From Modicisalibacter luteus DSM 23508 (GTDB taxonomy: Bacteria; Pseudomonadota; Gammaproteobacteria; Pseudomonadales; Halomonadaceae): a stretch of 64,000 nucleotides of DNA. Below, one piece after another: positions 1 through 9,610 of this stretch (positions are counted from its first letter, which is position 1; every line of letters begins with the position of its first letter). The position numbers and the translations under genes were made by a program. The notes below the pieces were generated by a model. The model made no database searches. It had not been told where the DNA came from and worked only from the letters and a program-made list of their open reading frames with translations. The DNA lies in contig NZ_KB899996.1 of NCBI RefSeq assembly GCF_000378505.1, positions 1-64,000 of the forward strand, in the 5' to 3' direction.

Positions 1-89
1 CCTTTCTCAGCGAGCCGAGAAAAACCCCAACAGAAACAGCGCCTTGCGCCACCTTCACCGCCAACCACGTATGCCCGTCGTTGGCAGCG

Positions 90-165
90 GATGCGTACTT
101 TACGGATCTCGAGGCTCGCTGACAAGCCCTGTGTCATAAAATATTTGCGGGTACGTCATACCCTC
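90..165 (-). promoter_or_regulatory. Possible strong (rRNA-type) promoter reading out of the left edge
   Basis: On the minus strand TTGTCA (125-120) and TAAAGT (102-97) are separated by exactly 17 bases. An AT-rich stretch (AAATATTTTATGA, around 149-137) sits upstream like an UP element. In Pseudomonas an rRNA operon follows tyrS/tyrZ, so a 16S gene may start just beyond the left edge on the minus strand. No boxA antitermination sequence or rRNA is visible in the window, so the target is inferred. Confidence 0.4.
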
Positions 166-233
166 GTCATATCTTCGAATGCGACTTTATCCACAACTGG
201 TGTCTTGCCCCGCCATGTCACCGGGTGTGGATA

Positions 234-262
234 ACAAAAACGCCCGCACAAGGCGGGCAATA
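234..262 (-). terminator. Rho-independent terminator of tyrS
   Basis: Read on the minus strand, GCCCGC and GCGGGC form a stem around a CTTGT loop, followed by G and a run of five T. It lies about 30 bases after the tyrS stop codon and separates tyrS from whatever lies to the left. Confidence 0.8.
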
Positions 263-289
263 GGGACATTACTTGGCGTGTCGGCACTA

Positions 290-1489
290 TCAAGTCAGCG
301 TGACGCGGGCATAGCGCTTCTTTCCGGCCTGAATAACATAGGTCTTGCCTGTATCCAGCATATGGTCACGGGCCACAACCTCCCCATCGACCCTGACGCG
401 ACCATTACCCAGCATGTCCTTGGCCTGGGCACTGTTGTTGACCAGATTGGCCCGATTGAGTACTGCCGCTATGGGTGCTTGAGCCCCTCCCTCGAAATCG
501 ACGCTGACTTCCGGCAAGTCTTCGGGCAACTCACCTTCCGCCAATTGGTTACCTGCCGAGCGGTGCGCATTGGCCGCAGCCTCGTCGCCGTGATAGCGCG
601 CGATCAACTCACGAGCCAGCTCCATCTTGACATCACGCGGATTGGCGCCTGCTTCGATGTTGCGCTTGAGGGCCTCGATTTCCTCGTTGCTCTTCAGCGA
701 GAGCAACTCGTAGTAGCGCCACATCAGGCTATCTGGCATCGAAACCAGCTTGTTGAACATGGTACCCGGCGCTTCATCAAGGCCGACATAGTTGCCAAGC
801 GACTTGGACATCTTCTGCACGCCGTCGAGCCCTTCGAGCAGCGGCATGGTGATTACTACTTGGGGCTCTTGATCAAAATGCTTCTGAATTTCGCGGCCCA
901 TCAGCAAGTTAAACTTCTGATCGGTACCGCCAAGTTCGATATCCGCCTTCAACGCTACGGAGTCGTAGCCCTGCACCAGCGGATAGAGGAACTCATGAAT
1001 GGAGATGGATTGGTTGGACTTGTAGCGCTTCTCGAAGTCGTCGCGCTCAAGCATACGTGCCACCGTACTCTGGGCAGCCAGCTCGATCATGTCCGCAGCG
1101 GACATATCACTGAACCATTCTGCGTTGAAGCGCACCTCGGTCTTCTCGGGATCGAGGATCTTGAACACCTGCTCCTTGTAGGTCTGGGCGTTGGCCCGGA
1201 CTTCTTCTTCCGTCAGAGGCTTGCGAGTTACATTTTTGCCGGTGGGATCGCCGATACGTCCGGTGAAGTCCCCGATCAGGAAGATGACCTCGTGGCCCAG
1301 ATCCTGGAACTGGCGCATCTTGGTCAGCAATACGCTATGCCCGAGGTGAAGGTCGGGGGCAGTAGGATCGAAGCCGGCCTTGATACGCAGCTTGCGACCG
1401 GAAGCGAGCTTCTTCTCGAGCTCTTCCTCGAGCAGGATTTCATGAGCGCCGCGCTTGAGCAGCGCTAGCGCATCGGCAGCGTCGGTCAT
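290..1489 (-). CDS. tyrS: Tyrosine--tRNA ligase
   Basis: Cytoplasmic class I aminoacyl-tRNA synthetase that charges tRNA-Tyr with tyrosine. The 399-residue protein has the HIGH-type signature HLGH at about residues 48-51 and KMSKS at 226-230. A C-terminal S4 RNA-binding domain covers about residues 335-399. Length and the [13 protein letters not shown] block fit the TyrZ-like TyrS branch found in Pseudomonas and Halomonas. An in-frame upstream ATG at 1504 was rejected because its codons form the ribosome-binding site (GGAGAGG) of the ATG at 1489. It is divergent from anmK, as in Pseudomonas, and is followed by its own terminator. Confidence 0.97.
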   Translation of the reverse strand: MTDAADALALLKRGAHEILLEEELEKKLASGRKLRIKAGFDPTAPDLHLGHSVLLTKMRQFQDLGHEVIFLIGDFTGRIGDPTGKNVTRKPLTEEEVRANAQTYKEQVFKILDPEKTEVRFNAEWFSDMSAADMIELAAQSTVARMLERDDFEKRYKSNQSISIHEFLYPLVQGYDSVALKADIELGGTDQKFNLLMGREIQKHFDQEPQVVITMPLLEGLDGVQKMSKSLGNYVGLDEAPGTMFNKLVSMPDSLMWRYYELLSLKSNEEIEALKRNIEAGANPRDVKMELARELIARYHGDEAAANAHRSAGNQLAEGELPEDLPEVSVDFEGGAQAPIAAVLNRANLVNNSAQAKDMLGNGRVRVDGEVVARDHMLDTGKTYVIQAGKKRYARVTLT

Positions 1490-1590
1490 CGTGTCCCTCT
1501 CCACTAAAAACGGTTATCTGTACGATTGGGGCGGGATGTTAGCATGTCTTGACTTGGCGGTTGAGCGCCCAACGAGAGGAGTAGTAGAGC

Positions 1591-2721
1591 ATGCCCCTTT
1601 TTATCGGCCTGATGTCCGGCACCAGCTTGGATGGTATCGACGCGGCACTGGTGCGCTGTGGTGAAGGCCCCGTGACTCTGATCGATGCCATTGGGCTCAC
1701 CATGCCCGAGGCTCTTCGCGAACGGTTACTCTCTCTATGTCTTGGACAGACGCTAAGTTTTGCGGAGCTCGCCCGCGCGGAAGCCGCCTTCTGTCAGCTC
1801 CAGGCCAAGGCCGTCGCACATCTGCTCGTCAAGAGCGGAACCCGCCCCGAAGCCATTGCCGCCATCGGCAGCCATGGCCAGACCATTGAGCATGCTCCCT
1901 ACGGTCACGATAGTGACAACGCGACGGCCTTTACCTGGCAGCTCGACAACCCCAGCCTGCTGGCTGAACTCACCGGTTGCCGAGTGGTAGCCGATTTCCG
2001 GCGTCGCGATCTGGCTGCTGGCGGCCAAGCCGCTCCACTGGCACCGGCATTTCATGCTGCGCTATTCAGCGACCCGCATGAGTGGCGCCTGGTCCTCAAC
2101 CTGGGCGGATTCGCCAATCTGACGCTACTTCCGCCGGATGCCAACGCTCCTGTCATTGGTTTCGATACCGGCCCCGCCAACGCTCTGCTCGATGCCTGGC
2201 ATGCACGTCACCGGACAGGGCACTACGACGCTGATGGGGCCTGGGCCGCCAGCGGCCGGGTCGACGCGGCCCTGCTCGACCGTCTACTGGACGAACCCTT
2301 TTTCCACCGTCCGCCACCCAAAAGCACCGGCCGCGAAGTGTTTCATCTCGACTGGCTGGCTGGCCACCTGAAAGGTCACGAGGCGCCAGAAGACGTCCAG
2401 GCCACGTTAGCCGAGCTGACGGCGGCCAGCGTGGCTTTAGGTGTCGAGCAGGCTATGCGTCAACAGGATGCCACAGGCCCCATGCGCCTGATTCCCTGTG
2501 GCGGCGGCGCGCACAACCGTGACCTGTTGGGCCGGCTGATCCGACGGCTACCGGATCTGGGGCTGATGCATTGCGAGGATGTCGGCTGGACGCCGGACTG
2601 GCTGGAAGCCGGGGCCTTCGCCTGGCTGGCCTGGCGACGCCTGGAAAACCTGCCGGGAAATCTGCCCTCCGTCACGGGCGCCAGCGGCCCACGCATTCTC
2701 GGGGGTGTCTACAGCGCCTGA
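1591..2721 (+). CDS. anmK: Anhydro-N-acetylmuramic acid kinase
   Basis: Peptidoglycan-recycling enzyme that opens the 1,6-anhydro ring of anhydroMurNAc and phosphorylates it to MurNAc-6-phosphate in the cytoplasm. The 376-residue protein begins with the family signature GLMSGTSLDGID (residues 6-17). It also has the internal FDTGPAN and the late CGGGAHN motif typical of the ASKHA-fold AnmK family, at normal length (about 370). An AGGAG ribosome-binding site lies 9 bases before the ATG. It is divergent from tyrS and convergent with pilU, whose stop codon is 18 bases away; no clear terminator lies between them. Confidence 0.96.
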   Translation: MPLFIGLMSGTSLDGIDAALVRCGEGPVTLIDAIGLTMPEALRERLLSLCLGQTLSFAELARAEAAFCQLQAKAVAHLLVKSGTRPEAIAAIGSHGQTIEHAPYGHDSDNATAFTWQLDNPSLLAELTGCRVVADFRRRDLAAGGQAAPLAPAFHAALFSDPHEWRLVLNLGGFANLTLLPPDANAPVIGFDTGPANALLDAWHARHRTGHYDADGAWAASGRVDAALLDRLLDEPFFHRPPPKSTGREVFHLDWLAGHLKGHEAPEDVQATLAELTAASVALGVEQAMRQQDATGPMRLIPCGGGAHNRDLLGRLIRRLPDLGLMHCEDVGWTPDWLEAGAFAWLAWRRLENLPGNLPSVTGASGPRILGGVYSA

Positions 2722-2738
2722 GAGCGGGCTACAATCCA

Positions 2739-3884
2739 TCAGAAGTCATCACCATCCCGCAGTGACAAGTGGCTCGGTGCATCTATGGCCTCGCCCCCTT
2801 CCTTGCGTGCACCGGCACCATACTTGATCATCAAGCGCAGCTCATTGGCTGAATCGGCATGTACCAGTGCCACGTCCTCGCTGATCTTGCCTGCCCGGTA
2901 AAGCTCATAAAGCGCCTGATCGAAGGTCTGCATGCCCTGATCGCGTGACCGAGCTATGACATTCTTGATCTCGGCCACGTCGCCCTTGCGGATCAGGTCG
3001 CTAATCAATGGCGAGCGCAGCATGATTTCGATGGCCGCATGACGCCCCTTGCCATCGGCAGCCGGCAGCAGCTGCTGAGCTACCACCGCCTTGAGGTTCA
3101 GCGATAGGTCCAGCCATATCTGGTCGTGGCGCTCGGACGGGAAGAAGTTGATGATTCGGTCCAATGCCTGGTTGGCGTTGTTGGCATGCAGCGTGGCCAG
3201 GCATAGATGCCCCGTCTCGGCGAAGGTCAGAGCATGCTCCATGGTCTCGCGGGTACGGATCTCGCCGATCAGGATGACATCCGGAGCCTGACGCAGCGTA
3301 TTCTTCAGAGCCACCTCGAACGATTCGGTATCGATGCCCACCTCGCGCTGGTTGATGATGGCGCGTCGGTGCGGATGGATGTACTCGATCGGATCCTCGA
3401 TGCAGATGATATGTCCGCCCACCGTCTCGTTGCGCTGCTGGACCATCGACGCCAAGGTGGTCGACTTGCCGGTCCCCGTGCCACCGACCACGAACACCAG
3501 GCCACGCTTTATCGAGGCCAGATCTCCTACCGCCGACGGCAGGCCGAGTGCATCGAGGCGAGGGATATCGAAGGCGATGCGACGGATGACCATCGCCATC
3601 TGACTGCGCTGGAAGAAAGCACTGACCCGGAAGCGCCCCTTGCCTTGCAGACTGAGCGCAAAATTGGCCTCACGCTCCTCGTCGAAGCGACCGCGCAAAT
3701 TATCGGGCAGTGCCCCCAGCACCAGCTCACGTACTTGTGCGATGGATAACGGCTTGTCGCCCAGCGGTACCAGCTTGCCATTGAGCTTTAGGTTGGGCGG
3801 CGCATTGGTCGAGATCAGCATGTCGGATGCCTGTTTGTCGACCATGATGTCCAATAACTGTTCCAGCCACTCTTTCGGCGTCAT
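2739..3884 (-). CDS. pilU: Type IV pilus retraction ATPase PilU
   Basis: Hexameric PilT/GspE-superfamily ATPase that assists PilT in retracting type IV pili, supporting twitching and DNA uptake. The 381-residue protein carries the Walker A motif GGTGTGKST, the Walker B region DVILIGEIR, and the AETGHLCLATLH block. Residues in the N-terminal PAS-like half (AFFQRSQ, IRRIAFDIP) separate PilU from PilT. The start at 3884 has a GGGAGGA ribosome-binding site. A longer in-frame reading to 4103 overlaps pilT and lacks support. It lies 58 bases downstream of pilT on the same strand, consistent with a pilT-pilU operon. The C-terminus is longer than that of PilT, as in Pseudomonas. Confidence 0.95.
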   Translation of the reverse strand: MTPKEWLEQLLDIMVDKQASDMLISTNAPPNLKLNGKLVPLGDKPLSIAQVRELVLGALPDNLRGRFDEEREANFALSLQGKGRFRVSAFFQRSQMAMVIRRIAFDIPRLDALGLPSAVGDLASIKRGLVFVVGGTGTGKSTTLASMVQQRNETVGGHIICIEDPIEYIHPHRRAIINQREVGIDTESFEVALKNTLRQAPDVILIGEIRTRETMEHALTFAETGHLCLATLHANNANQALDRIINFFPSERHDQIWLDLSLNLKAVVAQQLLPAADGKGRHAAIEIMLRSPLISDLIRKGDVAEIKNVIARSRDQGMQTFDQALYELYRAGKISEDVALVHADSANELRLMIKYGAGARKEGGEAIDAPSHLSLRDGDDF

Positions 3885-3942
3885 GCCCACCGTCCTCCCG
3901 GTTATCCACAGTCTCTGTCGGCTACAGCCGCCTTGGGTTGTA

Positions 3943-4983
3943 TCAATGCGCTTCGGGCAACAGGCCCTTGGCCTTGGTCTGAGCTTCCTGACGGGCGACC
4001 ACGTTTTCCGCCACCAATCGCGCCAGCGCCGTATCCAGGGTCTGCATGCCCTGGTTGCCGCCGGTCTGGATCGCCGAGTAGATCTGCGCCACCTTGTCCT
4101 CACGAATCAGGTTGCGTACCGCAGGCGTAGCGATCAGGATCTCATGGGCCGCCACCCGCCCGCCGTTCTGCCGCTTGAGCAAGGCCTGTGAAATCACTCC
4201 TTGCAGCGATTCGGAGAGCATCGAGCGCACCATGGCCTTCTCATCGCCCGGGAACACATCGATGATACGGTCAATGGTCTTGGCCGCCGAGGTGGTGTGC
4301 AGCGTGCCGAAGACGAGGTGGCCGGTCTCGGCGGCGGTCAGCGCCAGCCGGATGGTTTCCAGGTCGCGTAATTCGCCGACCAGGATCACGTCGGGATCCT
4401 CGCGCAGCGCTGAACGCAGGGCTCGACTGAAGCTTTGCGTGTCACGATGAACCTCGCGCTGGTTGATCAGGCTGCGCTTGCTGGTGTGCACGAATTCGAC
4501 CGGATCCTCGATGGTCAGGATGTGGTCATATCGCGTTTCGTTGATATAGTCGATAAGCGCCGCCAGCGTCGTGGACTTACCCGAGCCGGTCGGTCCCGTC
4601 ACCAGCACAAGGCCGCGCGGCAACGATGCCAGGCGTCGAAACACGTCGCCCAGGCCCAGCGTTTCCATGTTCAGCACCTCGGAGGGGATGGTGCGGAATA
4701 CTGCCCCCGAGCCGCGCCCATGATTGAAGGCGTTAACGCGAAAGCGCGCCACGCCGGGCACCTCAAAGGAGAAATCGGTTTCGAGGAATTCCTCGTAGTC
4801 GCGCCGTTGCCGGTCGCCCATGATGTCATAGATCAGCTTGCGGACCTCGCGATCATCCATGGCCGGCACGTTGAGTCGCCGTATGTCGCCATCGACGCGG
4901 ATCATCGGCGGCAGCCCGGCGGATAGGTGCAGATCCGAGGCCTTCTGCTTTGCCGAGAATGCCAGCAGTTCGGTAATATCCAT
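3943..4983 (-). CDS. pilT: Type IV pilus twitching motility ATPase PilT
   Basis: Inner-membrane-associated hexameric ATPase that powers pilus depolymerisation. The 346-residue protein matches family length (about 344). It starts MDITELLAF and has Walker A GPTGSGKST, Walker B DVILVGELRD, and the AETGHLVFGTLH and AIRNLIRE-like C-terminal blocks (here PAVRNLIREDK). The AGGGGA ribosome-binding site fits the start at 4983. It is divergent from the PLP-binding protein gene, with only 37 bases between start codons, so promoters must overlap or lie inside coding sequence. It is probably co-transcribed with pilU. Confidence 0.97.
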   Translation of the reverse strand: MDITELLAFSAKQKASDLHLSAGLPPMIRVDGDIRRLNVPAMDDREVRKLIYDIMGDRQRRDYEEFLETDFSFEVPGVARFRVNAFNHGRGSGAVFRTIPSEVLNMETLGLGDVFRRLASLPRGLVLVTGPTGSGKSTTLAALIDYINETRYDHILTIEDPVEFVHTSKRSLINQREVHRDTQSFSRALRSALREDPDVILVGELRDLETIRLALTAAETGHLVFGTLHTTSAAKTIDRIIDVFPGDEKAMVRSMLSESLQGVISQALLKRQNGGRVAAHEILIATPAVRNLIREDKVAQIYSAIQTGGNQGMQTLDTALARLVAENVVARQEAQTKAKGLLPEAH

Positions 4984-5020
4984 GCGGTTCCCCTGCTTTG
5001 CTACATAGGTCGAGTTCAGT

Positions 5021-5728
5021 ATGCCAGACGTTCAGGTCCGCGAATCACTCCAGCGTGCGCGACAGCGCCTGGCCGATGCCCTCGAGAGTGCCGGACGCCC
5101 CGCCGACGACGCCCGCCTGCTGGCGGTGAGCAAGACCAAGCCCGCCGCGCTGATCCGCGAGGCTTATGCCTGTCGCCAGCGCGACTTCGGCGAGAACTAC
5201 CTGCAGGAAGCCCTCGACAAGCAGGCCGAACTCACGGACCTGACGGATATCGTCTGGCATTTCATCGGTCCGCTGCAATCCAACAAGACCCGTGCCGTGG
5301 CCGAACACTTCGCTTGGGTACATAGCATCGATCGCGCCAAGGTCGCCCGGCGCCTGTCCGAACAGCGCCCGGCCTCCCTCGGCCCGCTGAATATCTGCCT
5401 GCAGGTCAACGTGAGCGGCGAGGAAAGCAAGTCCGGTGCCGCTCCGGAGGACATCGAGGCCCTGGCCGCCGAGATCATGACCCTTCCCAACCTGCGCCTT
5501 CGCGGTCTGATGGCGATTCCCGCACCGGCCTCGGATATGGCCGGGCAGCGTCGTCCGCTGGCCCGGCTGCGCCAGCTTCGCGAGGCGCTCCGTCAGCGCT
5601 ACCCGCAGGCCCCCCTGGATACGCTATCGATGGGCATGAGCGAGGATCTCGAGGCAGCCATCCTGGAGGGAGCCACCATGGTACGACTGGGCACAGCTAT
5701 CTTCGGCGCCCGTGCGCCACGCCCCTGA
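5021..5728 (+). CDS. YggS/PROSC family PLP homeostasis protein
   Basis: Pyridoxal-phosphate-binding protein of the YggS (PLPBP) family, which keeps vitamin B6 and amino/keto acid pools balanced and has no assigned catalytic reaction. The 235-residue TIM-barrel protein has the PLP lysine in LLAVSKTK (K38), the DFGENYLQE block, and the late GMSEDLEAAI and VRLGTAIFG motifs that bind the phosphate. It is the first gene of a plus-strand run with proC and yggT, the usual proteobacterial order. No strong Shine-Dalgarno sequence precedes the ATG, but the N-terminal alignment to the family supports it. Confidence 0.95.
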   Translation: MPDVQVRESLQRARQRLADALESAGRPADDARLLAVSKTKPAALIREAYACRQRDFGENYLQEALDKQAELTDLTDIVWHFIGPLQSNKTRAVAEHFAWVHSIDRAKVARRLSEQRPASLGPLNICLQVNVSGEESKSGAAPEDIEALAAEIMTLPNLRLRGLMAIPAPASDMAGQRRPLARLRQLREALRQRYPQAPLDTLSMGMSEDLEAAILEGATMVRLGTAIFGARAPRP

Positions 5729-5774
5729 TGCAGCCAATCACTGCCCGCCCCAACGACGACAGAGGATCCAACGC

Positions 5775-6602
5775 ATGGCAAGCCAAGTGACATTCATCGG
5801 TGCCGGCAACATGGCCAGCGCCATCTTCGGCGGTATGATCGACGGCGGCTACCCGGCCGATGCCATCACCGCGACCTCGCCTGACGAAACCTTTCTGGCC
5901 CCGCTGCATGAACGCTTTGGTATTCGCACCAGTACCGACAATGCCGCTGCCGTGATTAGTGCCGACGTAGTGGTGCTGGCCGTCAAGCCGCAGATCATGC
6001 GCGACGTGTGCGAAGGCATGCGCGAGGCCGTGCAGGAACGCAAACCGCTTATCGTCTCGGTCGCCGCCGGTCTGACCGCGGAGACGCTCGACGAGTGGCT
6101 GGGTGGAGGACTTGCCGTGATACGCTGTATGCCCAATACGCCATCGCTGGTCGGTGCCGGTGCCTCCGGGCTGTACGCCAACGCTCGGGTCAGCGATGAT
6201 CAGCGTCAGCTGGCCACAACGCTGCTTGAAGCCGTGGGCATCGTCGAATGGGTCGATGATGAGTCCCTGCTTGAGGCCGTCACCGCTGTCTCCGGCAGCG
6301 GCCCGGCGTATTTCTTCCTGATCTTCGAAGCCCTCGAGGAGGCCGGCAAGCGCCTCGGCCTGCCTGCAGAGAGCGCGCGTCGCCTGGCCCTGCAGACCGG
6401 CTACGGTGCTGCCCGCATGGCCCAGCAGAGCGAGTTTGACCCGGCCCGCTTGAAGCGCAACGTAATGTCACCCGGCGGCACGACCGAGCGAGCCATTGAG
6501 ACGTTCGAGGACGGGGGCCTACGTGAACTCTTCGACAAGGCCACCGAAGCCTGCGCTCTTCGCGCCCGGGAAATGGCCGAGGAACTCGGCAAAAAGCACT
6601 GA
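5775..6602 (+). CDS. proC: Pyrroline-5-carboxylate reductase
   Basis: Last step of proline biosynthesis: reduces 1-pyrroline-5-carboxylate to L-proline with NAD(P)H. The 275-residue protein has an N-terminal Rossmann motif FIGAGNMASAI. Its C-terminal dimerisation domain carries SGSGPAYFF and the family signature MSPGGTTERAI. The start at 5775 has the AGAGGA ribosome-binding site; an upstream in-frame ATG at 5712 would overlap the previous gene. Placed between yggS and yggT as in Pseudomonas and many other gammaproteobacteria. In a halophile proline also serves as a compatible solute, but nothing in the sequence shows osmotic control. Confidence 0.97.
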   Translation: MASQVTFIGAGNMASAIFGGMIDGGYPADAITATSPDETFLAPLHERFGIRTSTDNAAAVISADVVVLAVKPQIMRDVCEGMREAVQERKPLIVSVAAGLTAETLDEWLGGGLAVIRCMPNTPSLVGAGASGLYANARVSDDQRQLATTLLEAVGIVEWVDDESLLEAVTAVSGSGPAYFFLIFEALEEAGKRLGLPAESARRLALQTGYGAARMAQQSEFDPARLKRNVMSPGGTTERAIETFEDGGLRELFDKATEACALRAREMAEELGKKH

Positions 6603-6631
6603 ATTATTCCAATTCCATACGGAGGAGCCCC

Positions 6632-7222
6632 ATGGGCAGTCAATTGGGAAGCGCCGGCCTGATGCTGGTCAACACCCTGATCAACATCTACCTGTTCCTA
6701 CTGATGCTGCGTTTCCTGCTGCAGGCATCCCGGGCCGACTACTACAACCCGCTCAGCCAATCGGTGGTCAAGGTTACTCAGCCAGTGGTCAAGCCACTGC
6801 AGGGTTTCCTGCGTCCGATCGGCCGCTTCGATCTGGCTACCTTGGGGGCTGGTTTCATCCTCAAGGCGATCAGCATCATTGCCATCGTGCAGATCGCCCT
6901 GGGCGCAATGCCCCCCCTCGGCGGTGTCGCTATCGCCTCGCTTGCAGCCCTGGCCAGCGCCATCCTCAAGATTTACTTCTTCGCTCTGATCGGCATGATC
7001 ATCCTCAGCTGGGTGGCGCCTCAGGCCAGTCACCCCGGGGCGCTCCTGATCTTCCAACTGGTCGAGCCGATCATGGCGCCGGTACGCAAGGTCATCCCGC
7101 CGCTGGGCATGATCGACCTCTCACCGATCGTGGTATTTATCGCCATCAACCTGATCGACGGCATTGTGGTGGGCTCGTTGACGCGCGCTGCCGGTATTTC
7201 CGGCGCCCTGGTCGGCCTCTGA
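6632..7222 (+). CDS. yggT: YggT family integral membrane protein
   Basis: Membrane protein with two YGGT repeats, one near residues 8-90 and the second from about 105 to the end. Each has a pair of hydrophobic helices and the recurring phrase NPL.QP..KP..P-like (here residues 33-60 and its looser copy in the second half). At 196 residues it has the normal double-repeat length. Biochemical function is not established for the family; roles in osmotic protection and cell-division-related membrane organisation have been proposed. It follows proC by 29 bases with a strong GGAGGAG ribosome-binding site, so it is likely co-transcribed. A weak GC hairpin (about 7242-7258) follows. Confidence 0.9.
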   Translation: MGSQLGSAGLMLVNTLINIYLFLLMLRFLLQASRADYYNPLSQSVVKVTQPVVKPLQGFLRPIGRFDLATLGAGFILKAISIIAIVQIALGAMPPLGGVAIASLAALASAILKIYFFALIGMIILSWVAPQASHPGALLIFQLVEPIMAPVRKVIPPLGMIDLSPIVVFIAINLIDGIVVGSLTRAAGISGALVGL

Positions 7223-7333
7223 GGCGAGCCGGCCGCCTGGCCCCGGCAGTCGCCGGGGTCTCGTCGTTTCCGAAGGGAACGGTGTCAACGACCTTACACT
7301 CGCCTCATGCTGGATACTGGATAATACATAGAA

Positions 7334-8494
7334 ATGCCCGACACGCTTCCCGCCGATTCGGTCGGCCTGGTAACGCCCCAGCAGGCGCACTTCGACGAGC
7401 CGCTGGCCCTGGCCTGCGGCAAGACATTGCCAGCTTATGACCTGGTCTACGAGACCTATGGCAAGCTCAACGTGGAGCGCAACAATGCGGTCCTGATCTG
7501 TCATGCCCTGTCCGGCCATCATCACGCCGCCGGCTACCACAGCATGGACGAGCGCAAGCCCGGCTGGTGGGACGCCCATATCGGTCCTGGCAAGACCATC
7601 GACACCAACCGCTTCTTCGTGGTCTCGCTCAATAACCTCGGTGGTTGCCACGGCACCACCGGCCCGTGCAGCATCAATCCCGACACAGGCCGCCAATGGG
7701 GGCCGGACTTCCCGGTCATGACGGTCGGCGACTGGGTCAACAGCCAGGCCCGGCTGGCCGATCGCCTGGGCATCCAGCGGTTCGCCGCCGTAGTCGGTGG
7801 CAGCCTTGGCGGCATGCAGGTGATGCAATGGTCGCTGGCCTACCCGGAGCGCATCGCCAACGCTGTAGTGATCGCCGCCACGCCGCGCTTGTCGGCACAG
7901 AATATCGCCTTCAATGAGGTCGCTCGTCAGGCGATCCGCTCTGACCCCGACTTCCACGGTGGCTGGTACGCCGAACATGGCACCATGCCCAAGCGCGGCC
8001 TCAAGCTGGCTCGCATGGTCGGCCATATCACCTACCTGTCCGAGCATTCCATGGGCGCCAAGTTCGGACGCGACCTGCGCAGCGACGAGCTCAACTTCGG
8101 CTACGACGTTGAATTCCAGGTCGAGTCCTATCTGCGCTATCAGGGCGACATGTTCTCCACAGCCTTCGATGCCAACACCTATCTGCTGATGACCAAAGCC
8201 CTGGACTACTTTGATCCGGCCGCGGCCCATGGCGGTGACCTGGCAGCGGCACTCGCGCCGGCCAATTGCCCGTTTCTGGTGATGAGTTTCTCTACCGACT
8301 GGCGTTTCGCCCCGGAGCGTTCGCGTGAATTGGTCGATGCGCTGGTGAGGGCCGGTAAGCCGGTCAGCTATGCCGAGATAGAGTCGCCGCATGGGCATGA
8401 TGCCTTCCTGCTTCCGGATGTCCGCTATCAGGCCGTATTCGGGGGGTTCATGAAACGCGTGGCCCGCGATATCACACGGGCGGGAGACAAATGA
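7334..8494 (+). CDS. metX: Homoserine O-acyltransferase MetX (probably succinyl-CoA dependent)
   Basis: Alpha/beta-hydrolase-fold enzyme that acylates homoserine, the first committed step of methionine synthesis. The 386-residue protein has the nucleophile elbow GGSLGGMQ (Ser157), a downstream Asp in FSTDWRFAP and a His in SPHGHDAF, completing the triad. It also has the [12 protein letters not shown] block of MetX. In Pseudomonas-type bacteria with a metX-metW pair the acyl donor is usually succinyl-CoA; that choice is inferred here from context rather than residues. No clear Shine-Dalgarno sequence precedes the ATG at 7334, which is the only start matching the family N-terminus. It overlaps metW by 4 bases. 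Confidence 0.95.
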   Translation: MPDTLPADSVGLVTPQQAHFDEPLALACGKTLPAYDLVYETYGKLNVERNNAVLICHALSGHHHAAGYHSMDERKPGWWDAHIGPGKTIDTNRFFVVSLNNLGGCHGTTGPCSINPDTGRQWGPDFPVMTVGDWVNSQARLADRLGIQRFAAVVGGSLGGMQVMQWSLAYPERIANAVVIAATPRLSAQNIAFNEVARQAIRSDPDFHGGWYAEHGTMPKRGLKLARMVGHITYLSEHSMGAKFGRDLRSDELNFGYDVEFQVESYLRYQGDMFSTAFDANTYLLMTKALDYFDPAAAHGGDLAAALAPANCPFLVMSFSTDWRFAPERSRELVDALVRAGKPVSYAEIESPHGHDAFLLPDVRYQAVFGGFMKRVARDITRAGDK

Positions 8495-9102
8495 TGCGCG
8501 CCGATCTCAAGCTAATCTATGACTGGATACCGCAGGGCGCTCGCGTACTCGACCTTGGCTGTGGCGATGGCACACTGCTTGAGGCACTGGGCCGCGACAA
8601 GGACGTAAGGGGTTATGGCCTGGAAATTGACCCTGACGGCATCACTGCCTGCGTGGAAAGAGGCGTCAGTGTCATCGAACAGGACCTTGATGAAGGCCTG
8701 ACTAATTTCGAGGACAACGCCTATGATCTGGTCGTCATGACCCAGGCGCTTCAAGCGTTACGTCGCCCCGACAAAATGCTCGACGAGATGCTGCGCGTTG
8801 CCAACGAATGCATCATCACCTTTCCCAACTTCGCCTACTGGCGTCATCGCTTCTATCTGGGCTTCAAGGGTTACATGCCCGTCTCCAAGTCGCTACCGCA
8901 CGCTTGGTACGATACCCCCAACATCCACCTGTCGACCTTCAACGATTTTGAACAACTGTGCCTGGACAAAGGACTGATCATCAGCGACCGGGCGGTAGGC
9001 AACGGTGATCACGAAGGCAGCTGGACCACCCGCCTGTGGCCCAACCTGTTCGGCGAGACGGCGATATTCCGTGTCAGCCGAGGCAAGCCGGCAACTGACT
9101 AA
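8491..9102 (+). CDS. metW: Methionine biosynthesis protein MetW
   Basis: Class I SAM-dependent methyltransferase-fold protein (203 residues) with the SAM motif [15 protein letters not shown] (residues 19-33) and the MetW-typical [10 protein letters not shown] block. It is translationally coupled to metX through an ATGA overlap. MetW is known to partner with MetX and to be needed for full homoserine acylation in several proteobacteria; whether it methylates anything is unclear. Two adjacent ATG codons (8491, 8494) are possible starts. The first is given because it creates the usual 4-base overlap. Confidence 0.94.
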   Translation: MMRADLKLIYDWIPQGARVLDLGCGDGTLLEALGRDKDVRGYGLEIDPDGITACVERGVSVIEQDLDEGLTNFEDNAYDLVVMTQALQALRRPDKMLDEMLRVANECIITFPNFAYWRHRFYLGFKGYMPVSKSLPHAWYDTPNIHLSTFNDFEQLCLDKGLIISDRAVGNGDHEGSWTTRLWPNLFGETAIFRVSRGKPATD

Positions 9103-9138
9103 GCCTGGCGCAATGAGCCCATCGCAAGAGGACAGCCC

Positions 9139-9600
9139 ATGAAGCGGATAATGATAACGTCTCCTGTTGCAGGGCTCATCGGCTTGGCGGTGCTGTGGCT
9201 AGTGGCCAGCCTGGCGCACGCTGAGCAGGCCGAACATGTGGGCCGCTATCAGATCCACTACAGCGCGGTGAATACCAGCTTTCTCACCCCCGAGGTCGCG
9301 GCGGCCTACGATATTCAGCGCAGCAAGCGCACGGCACTGCTCAATGTCAGTGTGCTGGAAGCGCAGCCCGATGGTTCCAACCAGCCGGTCATGGCAACGG
9401 TTGAGGGACGAGTCGGCAATCTTGCCGGTCAATCGCAGCCGTTGTCGTTCCGCACAATCAGGGAAAAAAATTCCATCTATCAGTTGGCGGTCTTTCCTAT
9501 CCAGCGTGGCGAGCCGATGCGCTTCACATTGGATGTCTATTATGACCGCAACAAGGCGCCGGCCGAAGTGGCCTTCATCCAGCGCTTCTTCACCGATTGA
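9139..9600 (+). CDS. DUF4426 exported protein
   Basis: 153-residue protein with a hydrophobic signal peptide (about residues 8-27, cleavage near AHA-EQ), followed by a beta-rich DUF4426 domain. The domain shows the family phrases YQIHYSAVNTSFL and YDIQRSKRTALLNVSV. No function has been assigned to the family. It commonly sits directly after metW in Pseudomonas and Halomonas, as here (36-base gap, AGAGGA ribosome-binding site). Export points to the periplasm. It converges with the ChaN-like gene with only 10 bases between stops and no visible terminator. Confidence 0.88.
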   Translation: MKRIMITSPVAGLIGLAVLWLVASLAHAEQAEHVGRYQIHYSAVNTSFLTPEVAAAYDIQRSKRTALLNVSVLEAQPDGSNQPVMATVEGRVGNLAGQSQPLSFRTIREKNSIYQLAVFPIQRGEPMRFTLDVYYDRNKAPAEVAFIQRFFTD

Positions 9601-9610
9601 AGCCTGACCT

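Noticed and set aside
5-122. Ten-base inverted repeat TCAGCGAGCC / GGCTCGCTGA at 7-16 and 113-122
   Set aside because: The 96-base separation and overlap with the putative -35 region make chance or rRNA-leader structure more likely than a distinct element. Not enough to call.
179-1468. Long plus-strand ORF opposite tyrS
   Set aside because: A shadow of tyrS with no domain features. The GC-rich coding strand keeps the opposite frame open.
7121-8398. 425-residue minus-strand ORF opposite metX
   Set aside because: Antisense to a complete, well-conserved metX, with no recognisable motifs.
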